DNA of 25,449 bases from JAILZP01 sp037444185 (GCA_037444185.1 JBBIMW010000038.1:1-25449), one strand, 5' to 3'; positions 7,492 through 14,880 are shown, counted from the first letter of the stretch. Notes: generated by a model not told the origin, from the sequence alone. Program-made: numbers and translations.

Positions 7492-8295
7492 ATGAAATTG
7501 TTAATGCCTGTCTGCGCCGGATCGGACTCGGCGCTGCACAGGATGGAACCGAGGGTCAAGGTGGTGTCCATTTTCGGCTTCGTGGCCGTGGTGTCGTCTC
7601 TGTCCTCGAAGCCGCTACTGGTTTCAGCGGCGGTGATGATTACGGCCCTGGCCCTGATTTCGGGGTTGGGGGCCGGCTACTTGTTGCGCCGGCTGATTTT
7701 GGTTCTGCCTTTCACAGGCATGGTACTGCTGGTGTTGCCCTTCGCGGTGTCCGGAGAGGCCGTCTTCAGCCTGCAGTTTGGGTATTTTCACATTGCCGCC
7801 ACCGATCAGGGCTTCGGCCGGGCCGCGATTCTTTCCCTGAGGGTGTTGACTGCGGTGGTGGCGGTGAATATTCTGACCGCCACCACGCCGTTCCCGGATT
7901 TAATGAAGGCTTTAAGGGGGCTTAAAATCCCCGAAGTATTCGTGCAGGTGCTGGAGTTCACCGTGAGGTATATTTTTGTTCTGGTGGACGAGGTGCAAAG
8001 GATGAAGCTGGCCCGCAAGGCCAGGTGTTTCAAGGCCGGGAGGAGCATTTTCGACAAAGGGGCCTTCAGGACGCTGGGTCAGTTGGTGGGGGTTTTGTTT
8101 GTGCGTTCCTGGGAAAGGGGCGATCGGATATATTGCGCCATGCTTTCCAGAGGGTATCCGGCCGGTGCGGTTGTCAGGGAATCCGGCGCCAGGCCGGGGT
8201 GGGGGGATTTGTGCCGGGGCTCCATAATACTGATGTCGGCGGTATGTCTGAGGCTGTTCGAGAGCGGGGCATTGCAAATGGCCATGCCGAGATAG
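7492..8295 (+). CDS. cbiQ: ECF transporter transmembrane (T) component, CbiQ family
   Basis: This is a 267-residue membrane protein of the CbiQ/EcfT family, the subunit that couples ATP hydrolysis to movement of a substrate-binding S component. An N-terminal region (DSALHRMEPRVKVVS) leads into several membrane helices. Two cytoplasmic coupling motifs are visible: LARKARCF at 173-180 and MLSRGY at 217-222. The start is ATG 7492 (a TTG overlaps at 7489), with only a weak ribosome site. The partner ATPase gene begins 55 bases downstream. Neither cbiM nor cbiN nor any other S component is in the window, so cobalt specificity is not shown. The pair could serve a substrate protein encoded elsewhere. 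Confidence 0.85.
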   Translation: MKLLMPVCAGSDSALHRMEPRVKVVSIFGFVAVVSSLSSKPLLVSAAVMITALALISGLGAGYLLRRLILVLPFTGMVLLVLPFAVSGEAVFSLQFGYFHIAATDQGFGRAAILSLRVLTAVVAVNILTATTPFPDLMKALRGLKIPEVFVQVLEFTVRYIFVLVDEVQRMKLARKARCFKAGRSIFDKGAFRTLGQLVGVLFVRSWERGDRIYCAMLSRGYPAGAVVRESGARPGWGDLCRGSIILMSAVCLRLFESGALQMAMPR

Positions 8296-8350
8296 GGATT
8301 TAGGATCCGGATAGCCGGGATTTATGATTCATGACTCCGGAGGTAATAAA

Positions 8351-9214
8351 ATGGCGATTATTGAAGTGGACGATATTTACTATACATACAGAGACGGCAC
8401 CGAGGCCCTGAGGGGCCTTTCGCTTTCCGTCGGGGAGGGTGAGCGGGTGGCCCTTCTGGGCCCCAATGGAGCCGGGAAATCCACCCTGTTGCTGCACCTT
8501 AACGGCATAAACATCCCCAGCAGGGGAAAGGTTACTATCATCGGCAGGGAAGTGAACAGGAAGACCGGGAGGTGGATCCGCTCGCAGGTGGGTATGGTTT
8601 TCCAGGATCCCGACGATCAGGTGTTTTCATCCACCGTGTGGGAGGATGTGGCCTTCGGGCCGCAGAATATGGGACTGGATGTAAAAGAGATCGAAAGAAG
8701 GGTGGCCGGCGCCCTTGAGGCCGCCGGCATGTCGGAACACCGCCACAAGGCACCCTGCCTGATGAGCTACGGTCAGAAAAAAAGGGTGGCCATAGCCGGT
8801 GTGCTGGCCATGAAGCCCCGGATAATCGTCCTGGACGAGCCCATGGCCTTTCTTGATCCCAAGGGCAGGGACAGTTTGATGGGAATACTGAACCAGCTGC
8901 ACAGCCGGGGCCAGACAATAGTCATAGCCACCCATGATGTGGACTTCGCCGCAGAATGGGCAGACCGGGTGGTCATTGTCAAAGACGGGAAAACCCTGGC
9001 CCAGGGCGGACGCCACCTGCTCCAGGACATTGGGCTGATTGAGGAGGCGCAGTTGCGGCTACCCGTGGTGAGCAAAATTTTTCAACGGCTGCCCGGCCTG
9101 AATTCAGGCACCCTGCCCTTGACCGTTGATGAAGCGGTGGATATAATTAGAAAATTAATGGATAAGGACCTTGGTGGTGGCCGGAGTGAGGCAGTATTGC
9201 CGCGCCGGTCTTGA
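8351..9214 (+). CDS. cbiO: ECF transporter ATPase component, CbiO family
   Basis: This is a 287-residue ABC ATPase that powers the CbiQ-type transporter. The motifs are Walker A GPNGAGKST (37-45), Q-loop Gln85 in VFQDPDDQVF (the long Q-loop typical of CbiO/EcfA), signature MSYGQKKR (138-145), Walker B RIIVLDEP (157-164) and switch His195 in ATHD. Two residues are off the usual pattern: Met instead of Leu at the first signature position, and DEPMAFLDP where DEPTAGLDP is common. ATG 8351 is chosen over GTG/ATG further up because GGAGGT (8339-8344) is ideally placed. A single ATPase gene suggests a homodimer. Downstream, murT begins 53 bases later, so the transporter and the cell-wall genes may share a transcript. 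Confidence 0.9.
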   Translation: MAIIEVDDIYYTYRDGTEALRGLSLSVGEGERVALLGPNGAGKSTLLLHLNGINIPSRGKVTIIGREVNRKTGRWIRSQVGMVFQDPDDQVFSSTVWEDVAFGPQNMGLDVKEIERRVAGALEAAGMSEHRHKAPCLMSYGQKKRVAIAGVLAMKPRIIVLDEPMAFLDPKGRDSLMGILNQLHSRGQTIVIATHDVDFAAEWADRVVIVKDGKTLAQGGRHLLQDIGLIEEAQLRLPVVSKIFQRLPGLNSGTLPLTVDEAVDIIRKLMDKDLGGGRSEAVLPRRS

Positions 9215-9267
9215 AGCCGGAATAATATGGGAATAATATTGAAGGCAGAATCAGTGGTTTTATTTTA

Positions 9268-10698
9268 ATGTGGGGGAGTATTGCACTGAACAGATTGAGA
9301 TTGATTATCGCCCTTTCCGTGGCCAGGGTGTTGACTTTTTTGATCAGATTTCTGGGCAGGGGAAAAGGTTCTTCCCTTCCGGGCAGTATAGCTTTAAAAA
9401 TTTTTCCGGGACTGATCGAGTACGGGGCCTCCAGGGTCAGGCTGGGCATCGTAATGGTAACCGGAACCAACGGCAAAACCACCACCAACAACATGATTGC
9501 CCATATTCTGGAGGGTGGCGGATGCAGGGTGCTGATCAACCGGGAGGGGGCGAATCTGCCGGCCGGCGTGGCTTCGGCCTTTGCCAGGGAGATGGATTTA
9601 ATGGGGAGGCTGGATTCCGATTATGCCTGCCTGGAGGTTGACGAAGCGGCCTTTCCCCTGGTGGCGGCCAAAACCAGACCCCGGCATGTGGTTGTTACCA
9701 ATTTTTTTCGCGATCAGCTGGACAGATATGGAGAGCTTGACAAAACAGTTTCGCTGGTCCGGGACGCCCTCACTGGCATGGAGGGCACCAAGCTGGTGCT
9801 CAATGCCGACGATCCCCTGGTGGCACAATTGGGCCGGAGTACGGGACTGCAGTCGGTCTATTACGGACTTGCCGACCACGAGGGCACTTCCCGCAGCGGA
9901 TCGGCGGCCAGGGAAGGCAAGTTCTGCCCTTTCTGCGGCCGGGAGCTGGTCTATCGGTACTACCAGTACAGCCAGCTCGGTCACTATGCCTGTGCCGGTT
10001 GCGGCTTTTCCCGCCCTGACCCTGACGTGGAGGGCATGTTGCCGCAGGCGGAGGGAATGTGCACCAGTTGCCGGGTCAGGTTTCGTCAGGGAATGGTGGT
10101 GAATCTGAAAGTGCCTCTGTACGGTATGTACAATCTCTACAACGCTTTGGCGGCGTATGCCGCCGCCCTTCTCCTCGGTATGGAGCACCGGGGTGCGGCC
10201 GGCCGGCTGCGTGAATACCGCACCGCCACCGGCAGGATGGAAGGGTTCCGTTACCGGGGGAAGCCCGTTTTTCTCAATCTGGTCAAAAATCCCGCCGGCT
10301 TTAACGAGGGCCTCGGGGCGCTGGTGGACATGGCCGATGGCCGGCTCGACGTGATGATGGCTATAAATGACAACGACGCCGACGGCAGGGACATATCATG
10401 GCTGTGGGACGTGGATTTCGAGGTACTGGAGGGCTGCCGGGAGAAAATCGGACTTTTGGTCTGCTCGGGGCGGCGGGCCGAGGAGATGGCCCTCAGGCTC
10501 AAGTACGCCGGTATCCCGGAAAAAAAGCTGGTGGTGGCGGGTGATTACAGAGATGCGGTAAACAGAGTGCTGGAGGGCGGGGCGCCCAAATCATACATTC
10601 TGGCCACATACACCGCCCTGTGGCCGGTGGAAAGGATACTTAGCGGTTATGCCGAAAGAGTTCAAACCGAAACTGAACATTTGCCACATGTATCCTGA
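9268..10698 (+). CDS. murT: Lipid II isoglutaminyl synthase, subunit MurT
   Basis: MurT activates the D-Glu of lipid II with ATP so that GatD-derived ammonia can amidate it to D-isoglutamine. The 476-residue protein has an N-terminal hydrophobic segment, a Mur-ligase Walker A GTNGKTTT (66-73), INREGANLPAG, DEAAFP and NFFRDQLDRYGE. A zinc ribbon, CPFC (220/223) with CAGC (242/245), is inserted in the central domain and is characteristic of MurT. A further CTSC pair at 265/268 is additional to that ribbon. The C-terminal domain contains NDNDADGRDISWLWD, the region holding the Asp that completes the GatD site. The ATG has a poor ribosome site. The gene overlaps gatD by 50 bases, indicating translational coupling. 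Confidence 0.95.
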   Translation: MWGSIALNRLRLIIALSVARVLTFLIRFLGRGKGSSLPGSIALKIFPGLIEYGASRVRLGIVMVTGTNGKTTTNNMIAHILEGGGCRVLINREGANLPAGVASAFAREMDLMGRLDSDYACLEVDEAAFPLVAAKTRPRHVVVTNFFRDQLDRYGELDKTVSLVRDALTGMEGTKLVLNADDPLVAQLGRSTGLQSVYYGLADHEGTSRSGSAAREGKFCPFCGRELVYRYYQYSQLGHYACAGCGFSRPDPDVEGMLPQAEGMCTSCRVRFRQGMVVNLKVPLYGMYNLYNALAAYAAALLLGMEHRGAAGRLREYRTATGRMEGFRYRGKPVFLNLVKNPAGFNEGLGALVDMADGRLDVMMAINDNDADGRDISWLWDVDFEVLEGCREKIGLLVCSGRRAEEMALRLKYAGIPEKKLVVAGDYRDAVNRVLEGGAPKSYILATYTALWPVERILSGYAERVQTETEHLPHVS

Positions 10699-11392
10699 CC
10701 TCCTTAATCTGTATGGCGACCGGGGAAATGTGATGGCTTTTGCAAGGCGTTGCCAATGGAGGGATATTCAGATAGAAATTCACCGGATCAGTGTTGGGGA
10801 TGAGGTCGATTTTTCCAGGATGGATTTTGTTTTTCTGGGCGGGGGATCCGACAGGGAGCAAAATTTGATGGCCGCAGACCTGGCGGAGAGAACGGGGAAC
10901 TTGAGCGACGCCATAGAGGACGGGCTGGTTGTGCTGGCCATTTGCGGCGGGTACCAGTTGATGGGCAAATACTACCGGACGCTGACCGGGGAAATTATAC
11001 CCGGTCTCGGGATACTGGATCTGCACACCGACGGAGGGCGGAAAAGGCTTATTGGAAACATTGCGGTGGAGGTCCGGCTGGGGGGTGCGGTCCGTATGGT
11101 CACCGGCTTTGAAAACCATTCCGGGCGCACTTATCTGGGGAGACTGGAGCCCCTGGGGCGTGTGTTGGCCGGTTATGGAAACAATGGGGAGGACGGCATG
11201 GAAGGGGCCTGCTACAAAAATGTTCTGTGCTCCTATTTGCACGGACCCCTGCTGCCGAAAAACCCTTTTATCACAGACCATCTGATTTCCTTGGCGCTGC
11301 GGCGCCGGTGCCGGGACATTCCCCTGAAACCCCTGGATGACACCCTGGAAGAGGCGGCAAATGAAGTTATGATCAAACGCCTCCTGGGTTAG
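10649..11392 (+). CDS. gatD: Lipid II isoglutaminyl synthase, glutamine amidotransferase subunit GatD
   Basis: GatD hydrolyses glutamine and channels ammonia to MurT for lipid II amidation. The 247-residue protein is a CobB/CobQ-like class I amidotransferase. MYPDLLNLYGDRGN near the start is the usual family opening. The catalytic Cys99 lies in AICGGYQ and the partner His198 in SYLHGPLLPKNP, matching the Cys/His dyad known for this family. The substrate loop GFENHSGRTYLG is present. The start ATG lies inside murT, with AAAGG at 10631-10635. The stop TAG at 11390-11392 overlaps the first base of a repeat element, so the operon ends abruptly there and no ordinary terminator is seen. Confidence 0.95.
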   Translation: MPKEFKPKLNICHMYPDLLNLYGDRGNVMAFARRCQWRDIQIEIHRISVGDEVDFSRMDFVFLGGGSDREQNLMAADLAERTGNLSDAIEDGLVVLAICGGYQLMGKYYRTLTGEIIPGLGILDLHTDGGRKRLIGNIAVEVRLGGAVRMVTGFENHSGRTYLGRLEPLGRVLAGYGNNGEDGMEGACYKNVLCSYLHGPLLPKNPFITDHLISLALRRRCRDIPLKPLDDTLEEAANEVMIKRLLG

Positions 11393-11517
11393 GAGGCTGT
11401 TGAAAAAGTCCGTCTGCTGCGTTGCGGTGGCGGCTTTTTCGCTCCAACGTACCAACAAGTACGTCTCCGCTCAAACCCTTGTCGCGCCTTGCACCTGGAG
11501 CTTTTTGAACAGCCTCC
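11392..11517. repeat. 126-bp element with terminal inverted repeats, no ORF
   Basis: The ends are imperfect inverted repeats of about 20 bp: GGAGGCTGTTGAAAAAGTCC at 11392 and the complement-related GGAGCTTTTTGAACAGCCTCC ending at 11517. Inside is a perfect hairpin, ACGTAC (11447-11452), loop CAACAA, GTACGT (11459-11464). The first base is the last base of the gatD stop codon. The terminal motif resembles the ends of several insertion sequences, from memory, so a non-autonomous element (MITE-like) is likely. A second left end lies at 11577. Confidence 0.7.
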
Positions 11518-11539
11518 GGTTGTATCCGGCTATAACTGT

Positions 11540-12898
11540 TTAATTTCGTATAAATGGGCTTTTCAACACTCTTCCGGGAGGCTGTTGAAAAAGTCCGTCT
11601 GCCCGGGACTCAGTGCCCGGAATGGAAAGGTTGCTGAAAACAATCTCGCCTCCGGCCATGGTCAGCCTGACATTCAGATCTTTGTCCAGCAGCACCAGGT
11701 CGGCATCCATGCCCGGGGCCAGCGCACCCTTGGTGCTTTCCATCCCCAGGACCCGGGCGGGGTTGAGGCTGGCCATGCGGATTGCTTCGTGCAGCGGTAT
11801 CCCCGCAAGGTTGACCATATTCCTGACGGCTTCGATCATGGTAAGAGAAGTGCCGGCCATGGAATTGTTGGCCAGGGTTACTTTCCTGTTGGCCATGGTT
11901 ATTTTACGGTCATTGAAAAGATATTCACCGTCCGGCCTGCCGGCGGCGGAAATGGCGTCCGTGGCCAGGGTCAGCCCCCTTGTTCCCTTAACGGAGTGTA
12001 GCAGCTTCAGTATTGAAGGGTGCAAATGGTGTCCGTCGGCGATTATTTCCGCGTTAATGTCCCTGTGGGTCAGGACTGCGCCCACCAGGCCCGGTTCCCT
12101 ATGATGGAGGGGGCCGGAGGCGTTGAAAAGGTGAACGGCATGTTTTATGCCGGCCTTGAAGGATAATACGGCTGTTTCGTAAGTGGCTTCGGAATGGCCC
12201 GCCGCCGCCACTATGCCCTCCCGGGCCAGCATTTTGATTAAGCCGGCGCAGCCCGGGAGCTCCGGGGCGACGGTGACCATCTTCAGTGTCCCTTCGCAGT
12301 GGATAATGAAGCCGGCCATTTCGTCAAGGTCAACATTTCTCAAATATGAAGGATTGATTGCACCGGCGCGGTTCGGATTGAGATAGGGCCCCTCCATGTG
12401 CGCCCCCAGGAGCCTGGCTCCTCCGGTGATCCTCAGGGTAAGGGCGTTTATGGCCCTAAGCGCCGGTTTCAATTTATCATTGGAAGCAGGGGCCACGGTG
12501 GCCAGAAAAGACGTCGTGCCGCCCCTGGCGTGGAAGGCGGCCGTTTCTCTTATGGACTTGGTGGTTCCGTCCAGTATGTCGTAGCCGTTTCCACCATGGA
12601 CATGCATGTCTATGAATCCTGGAGCAATATACATATCCCCGGCGTCGATTTTTACGCACCCACGATTGCAGGGATGGCTGCGGCAGCACCTCTTTTGATC
12701 GCCGGCCGCCTGTGTCGGAAAAGCTGGCGGACTGCCCGGACGCAGCCCGCCGGTGGAGCACGAAAGGCCGGCATGTAGATTCCCGGGCCCGGGGATGCCG
12801 GGAACGGCCAGCTTGTCCCCGGTGACCAGAAGTCCGCCGTTGGGTGCCGTGCCGCTGGAAGTTACCAGCCGGCCTCCGCAAATCAGATAATCATTCAT
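11540..12898 (-). CDS. nagA: N-acetylglucosamine-6-phosphate deacetylase, altered ends
   Basis: NagA removes acetate from GlcNAc-6-phosphate, feeding amino sugars from wall recycling or uptake into glycolysis. The amidohydrolase motifs are intact: HVHGG (99-103), metal-ligand Glu169 in GAHMEGPYLNP, His235 in GHSEA, His256 in HLFNA, DGHHLHP (288-294) and catalytic Asp314 in TDAISAAG. At 452 residues it is about 70 longer than the usual ~380. Two regions explain this. Residues ~33-82 form a Pro/Gly-rich, Cys-containing insert (Cys47, 71, 72, 77, 81) before the IDAGDMYIAPGF strand. The last ~20 residues (from Ala433) are encoded by a repeat fragment and flanking sequence. The core should be active; whether the tail matters is unknown. 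No other nag gene is adjacent. Confidence 0.9.
   Translation of the reverse strand: MNDYLICGGRLVTSSGTAPNGGLLVTGDKLAVPGIPGPGNLHAGLSCSTGGLRPGSPPAFPTQAAGDQKRCCRSHPCNRGCVKIDAGDMYIAPGFIDMHVHGGNGYDILDGTTKSIRETAAFHARGGTTSFLATVAPASNDKLKPALRAINALTLRITGGARLLGAHMEGPYLNPNRAGAINPSYLRNVDLDEMAGFIIHCEGTLKMVTVAPELPGCAGLIKMLAREGIVAAAGHSEATYETAVLSFKAGIKHAVHLFNASGPLHHREPGLVGAVLTHRDINAEIIADGHHLHPSILKLLHSVKGTRGLTLATDAISAAGRPDGEYLFNDRKITMANRKVTLANNSMAGTSLTMIEAVRNMVNLAGIPLHEAIRMASLNPARVLGMESTKGALAPGMDADLVLLDKDLNVRLTMAGGEIVFSNLSIPGTESRADGLFQQPPGRVLKSPFIRN
11577..11602. repeat. Partial second copy (left end) of the 126-bp element
   Basis: These 26 bases are identical to 11392-11417, in the same orientation and 185 bp downstream. 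Read on the - strand they are in frame with nagA and encode part of its C-terminus (ADGLFQQPP). Only the end of the element is present. Confidence 0.75.
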
Positions 12899-13035
12899 AG
12901 ATATGATCGCCGCCTTGGAATTTTAGGAATGCAATCGAGAAAGCAGTATGTTTATTTTATGAAAATTGAAACCCGGACCCCGGCCCAGGATTTTCATTGT
13001 TCACGGCGCCACATCCAAGGGGCATGGGGGCCTGG

Positions 13036-13059
13036 GCCGCCTGTCAGGGCGGCTTTTTT
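13036..13059 (+). terminator. GC hairpin plus T-tract, type-1 repeat unit
   Basis: GCCGCC (13036-13041) and GGCGGC (13048-13053) are followed by six T residues on the + strand. The unit is nearly identical to the hairpins at 13331-13350 and 17625-17647, so it is a member of the dispersed repeat family. It can act as a + strand terminator. Confidence 0.6.
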
Positions 13060-13151
13060 ATGGATAAATTAAACGGATAATAATAAGCGGCGGTGGGAAT
13101 AATATAGATGCTGCATCAGGCAGTAAACCAGCCTCCTAATCTCTCTCAGCA

Positions 13152-13176
13152 CCCCGCCGCAGGCGGGGCTTTTTTT
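13152..13176 (+). terminator. Strong rho-independent terminator without an upstream gene
   Basis: CCCCGCC (13152-13158), loop GCA, GGCGGGG (13162-13168), then C and seven T residues. This is one of the best terminators in the window, yet no + strand gene precedes it for more than 1.7 kb (gatD ends at 11392). It may end a small RNA or stop antisense transcription. Confidence 0.75.
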
Positions 13177-13279
13177 CGTTAGGAAAATATATGCTGCGTT
13201 AAAGTGTTAAGGTGAATCACTATCCGGCGCAAGCCCCAAAACAGCTTCGTGGCGCATGGGAGAAGACATCACACGGGTG

Positions 13280-13350
13280 ATAAGGAATGCATTAAATTCT
13301 GGATTCTGACTCCTGGATTCTGGATTCCAGTCGCCCGTCAGGGCGGCTTA
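13280..13350 (-). repeat. Modular 3'-end repeat, copy A (tail plus type-1 hairpin)
   Basis: In order on the + strand: ATAAGGAATGCA (13280-13291), a 35-base block rich in GGATTCTG/GGATTCC (13296-13330), then the hairpin unit CGCCCGTCAGGGCGG (13332-13346). The 35-base block matches the complement of 25386-25420 at 34 of 35 positions. Bases 13284-13308 match 17507-17531 at 24 of 25. The stop codon of the GNAT-like gene (13338-13340) lies inside the hairpin unit. Confidence 0.8.
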
Positions 13351-14402
13351 TTTATGCCGTATATGCGGTAGCGCCTGGTCCGGATGGCTCCGATGGTACG
13401 GGTGAGGATCCTTATCATGACGTTGTTTTCTTCATGCACCATGGACAGGTCGGCGTATTCGTAATTCTTTTCCAGTAAAGTATGTATGGCTTGTTCTATC
13501 ATACATGAATCAAGGCCCCTGTGCCTAAACTCCGGGAGTACCCCAAAAATGGCCGCCCTCACAGATTTTGGCAAAGTCCCGCCGGGCAGGGCGGTGGGCA
13601 GGAATAACAACAGGCCGGCCGGTTTTTCATTAACCCAAATGGTTATCATCAAATCACGGTCGGCGAAAATGGAACAAAAATTTAACATTGACGCAGTCTC
13701 TTCGATGGTTAGCGGAACAAAGCCCCAGTTGGCCTGCATTGACCCGTTGAACAGGTCCCTGACCAAGCGGGCCTCCTGAAAAATGTTCCGGAAGGCAATC
13801 CTTCGGATGGATACATCCTTGTTCTGCCGGGCCCTTTCGGATATCTCACGTATTTTTTGCGGTGTTTCCATTCTCCGGTGCCAGCCATAGGTGATCAGAT
13901 CCGTGTGTTTTGAAAGCCCGGCCCTTTCCATCAGTTCTCCGTAATAAGGCGGATTGTGCGGAAGCATCAACTGAGGGCCCTGGCCGGCACCATCAACCAG
14001 TACGCCCACCTGCTGGTTGGTGTTGAAAGTGGCCGGGCCAATCATTCTGGAACAGCCGTTGTCCAACAGCCATTGTCTGGCTTTTTCGATCAAGGCTGAA
14101 GCGGCTCCGGGATCCCATTCGCATTCAAAGCAGCCAAAAAAGCCTGTTTCCGGGTCGGGGTTCAAAAAATCCTTTATAGCTGCGATTCTCCCCGCCGGCG
14201 CATTATCCCGCATGGCCAGAAAGTATGCTGTTTTAAGGTGCCTGTGCACCGGGTTGGACAGCCCGCTGTAGTTTTCAAACCGATCGGGCAGGGGTACCGT
14301 TCCGGTTTCTTTATAGCCTGACAAAACCAGCGGCATTCTGACAAAGGTTGTCATGCCGGAAAAGCCGCCCACCTCTTGAATATCCACTGACAAGAAAACC
14401 AT
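13338..14402 (-). CDS. GNAT-like N-acetyltransferase, substrate unknown
   Basis: This protein of about 354 residues resembles a group of large bacterial GNAT-fold proteins. An N-terminal domain contains AYFLAMRDNAPAGRIAAIKDF and TGFFGCFECEWDPGAASALIEKARQWLLDNG, then GPATFNTNQQVGVLVDG. The C-terminal half holds the acetyl-CoA-type segment FGVLPEFRHRGLDSCMIEQAI. The substrate cannot be told. The frame is open to 14642, but the residues before the ATG at 14402 are Arg/His-rich and look non-coding. A TTG at 14393 is also possible because AAAGGG is better spaced for it. The last five residues (INKPP) and the stop come from repeat copy A, so the native C-terminus may have been replaced. A 170-base gap separates it from the small gene upstream. 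Confidence 0.7.
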   Translation of the reverse strand: MVFLSVDIQEVGGFSGMTTFVRMPLVLSGYKETGTVPLPDRFENYSGLSNPVHRHLKTAYFLAMRDNAPAGRIAAIKDFLNPDPETGFFGCFECEWDPGAASALIEKARQWLLDNGCSRMIGPATFNTNQQVGVLVDGAGQGPQLMLPHNPPYYGELMERAGLSKHTDLITYGWHRRMETPQKIREISERARQNKDVSIRRIAFRNIFQEARLVRDLFNGSMQANWGFVPLTIEETASMLNFCSIFADRDLMITIWVNEKPAGLLLFLPTALPGGTLPKSVRAAIFGVLPEFRHRGLDSCMIEQAIHTLLEKNYEYADLSMVHEENNVMIRILTRTIGAIRTRRYRIYGINKPP

Positions 14403-14572
14403 CCCTTTGTGTTTCTTGTCAGAATATGCGGTGGCGGCGGCCTTGGTTCCCGTTTCCTGTCCCGGGCTTGTACTGCATTCCTTATTCCAGCAGTAACCGG
14501 AATTCGGAATATCTTTTTGACGGTATCGCCTCCGGCAGTGTGGGGGCCTGCTGTGCAAACGGGGCTTTCGTG

Positions 14573-14728
14573 TCAGAATTTGATATAATTGCCTATGATC
14601 AGGCCTGAACCTATGGAAACCACTGCGCTGATCAGAACCCACATCAGGTCCTTTTTCGCCCTGTTTACTGTTACCTCAAGGGTGTTCACCTGGGGAGCCT
14701 CCTGAACAAGCTGTCTGTATCTGGCCAA
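14573..14728 (-). CDS. Small single-span membrane protein (51 aa)
   Basis: The TTG start at 14728 has a perfect AAAGGAGGT ribosome site (complement of 14739-14747), 10 bases upstream. The product is 51 residues: a soluble N-terminal half (ARYRQLVQEAPQVNTLEV, then TVNRAKKDL) followed by one membrane helix, MWVLISAVVSIGSGLIIG, and the short tail NYIKF. The basic residues before the helix predict the N-terminus inside. I do not recognise the family. It lies between the GNAT-like gene and another small membrane ORF, all on the same strand. The strong ribosome site, the clean helix and the stop right after it argue that the gene is real. The start codon is the weakest point. Confidence 0.6.
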   Translation of the reverse strand: MARYRQLVQEAPQVNTLEVTVNRAKKDLMWVLISAVVSIGSGLIIGNYIKF

Positions 14729-14855
14729 TCCGATTTCTACCTCCTTTTAATGACGGTAGGTCCCACATGGCTCCATCGGTTCCGGGTCCGCTGTCAATGC
14801 CGCCCTCGCCCTTCACCTGTTATGGAAACTTTTCTGATTCGCGGTTTGCAGGCGT

Positions 14856-14874
14856 AAAAAGCGGCGCCCGCCGC
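14856..14874 (-). terminator. Terminator after the 48-aa membrane gene
   Basis: Read on the - strand, GCGGC (complement of 14870-14874) and GCCGC (complement of 14861-14865) form a stem followed by five T residues (A at 14856-14860). It lies just past the stop of the small gene at 14881-15027. Confidence 0.6.
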
Positions 14875-14880
14875 AGCTTT

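Larger units (their letters stand above)
12899..13337. other. 439-bp gene-free region between nagA and the GNAT-like gene
   Basis: No convincing ORF is seen on either strand. The region contains two strong GC hairpins with T-tracts on the + strand (13036-13059 and 13152-13176), then AT-rich sequence, and at its end the modular repeat 13280-13350 running into the stop of the GNAT-like gene. Both flanking genes are on the - strand, so the + strand terminators have no obvious gene to serve. A short + strand RNA ending at 13176 is possible. I see no clear promoter for it. Confidence 0.5.

Noticed and set aside
13144..13155. The complement reads GGGGTGCTGAGA, reminiscent of part of a TPP riboswitch
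   Set aside because: The second conserved half and the required helices are not present in order, no thiamine gene follows, and the stretch overlaps the terminator stem.
14403..14642. N-terminal extension of the GNAT-like frame
   Set aside because: The extra 80 residues are Arg/His-rich, lack family similarity and overlap the better supported 51-codon gene in another frame.
14700..14840. Possible GTG-started peptide on the - strand (KGEGGIDSGPGTDGAMWDLP and onward)
   Set aside because: No ribosome site is seen and the frame runs into the 51-codon gene, so support is too weak.
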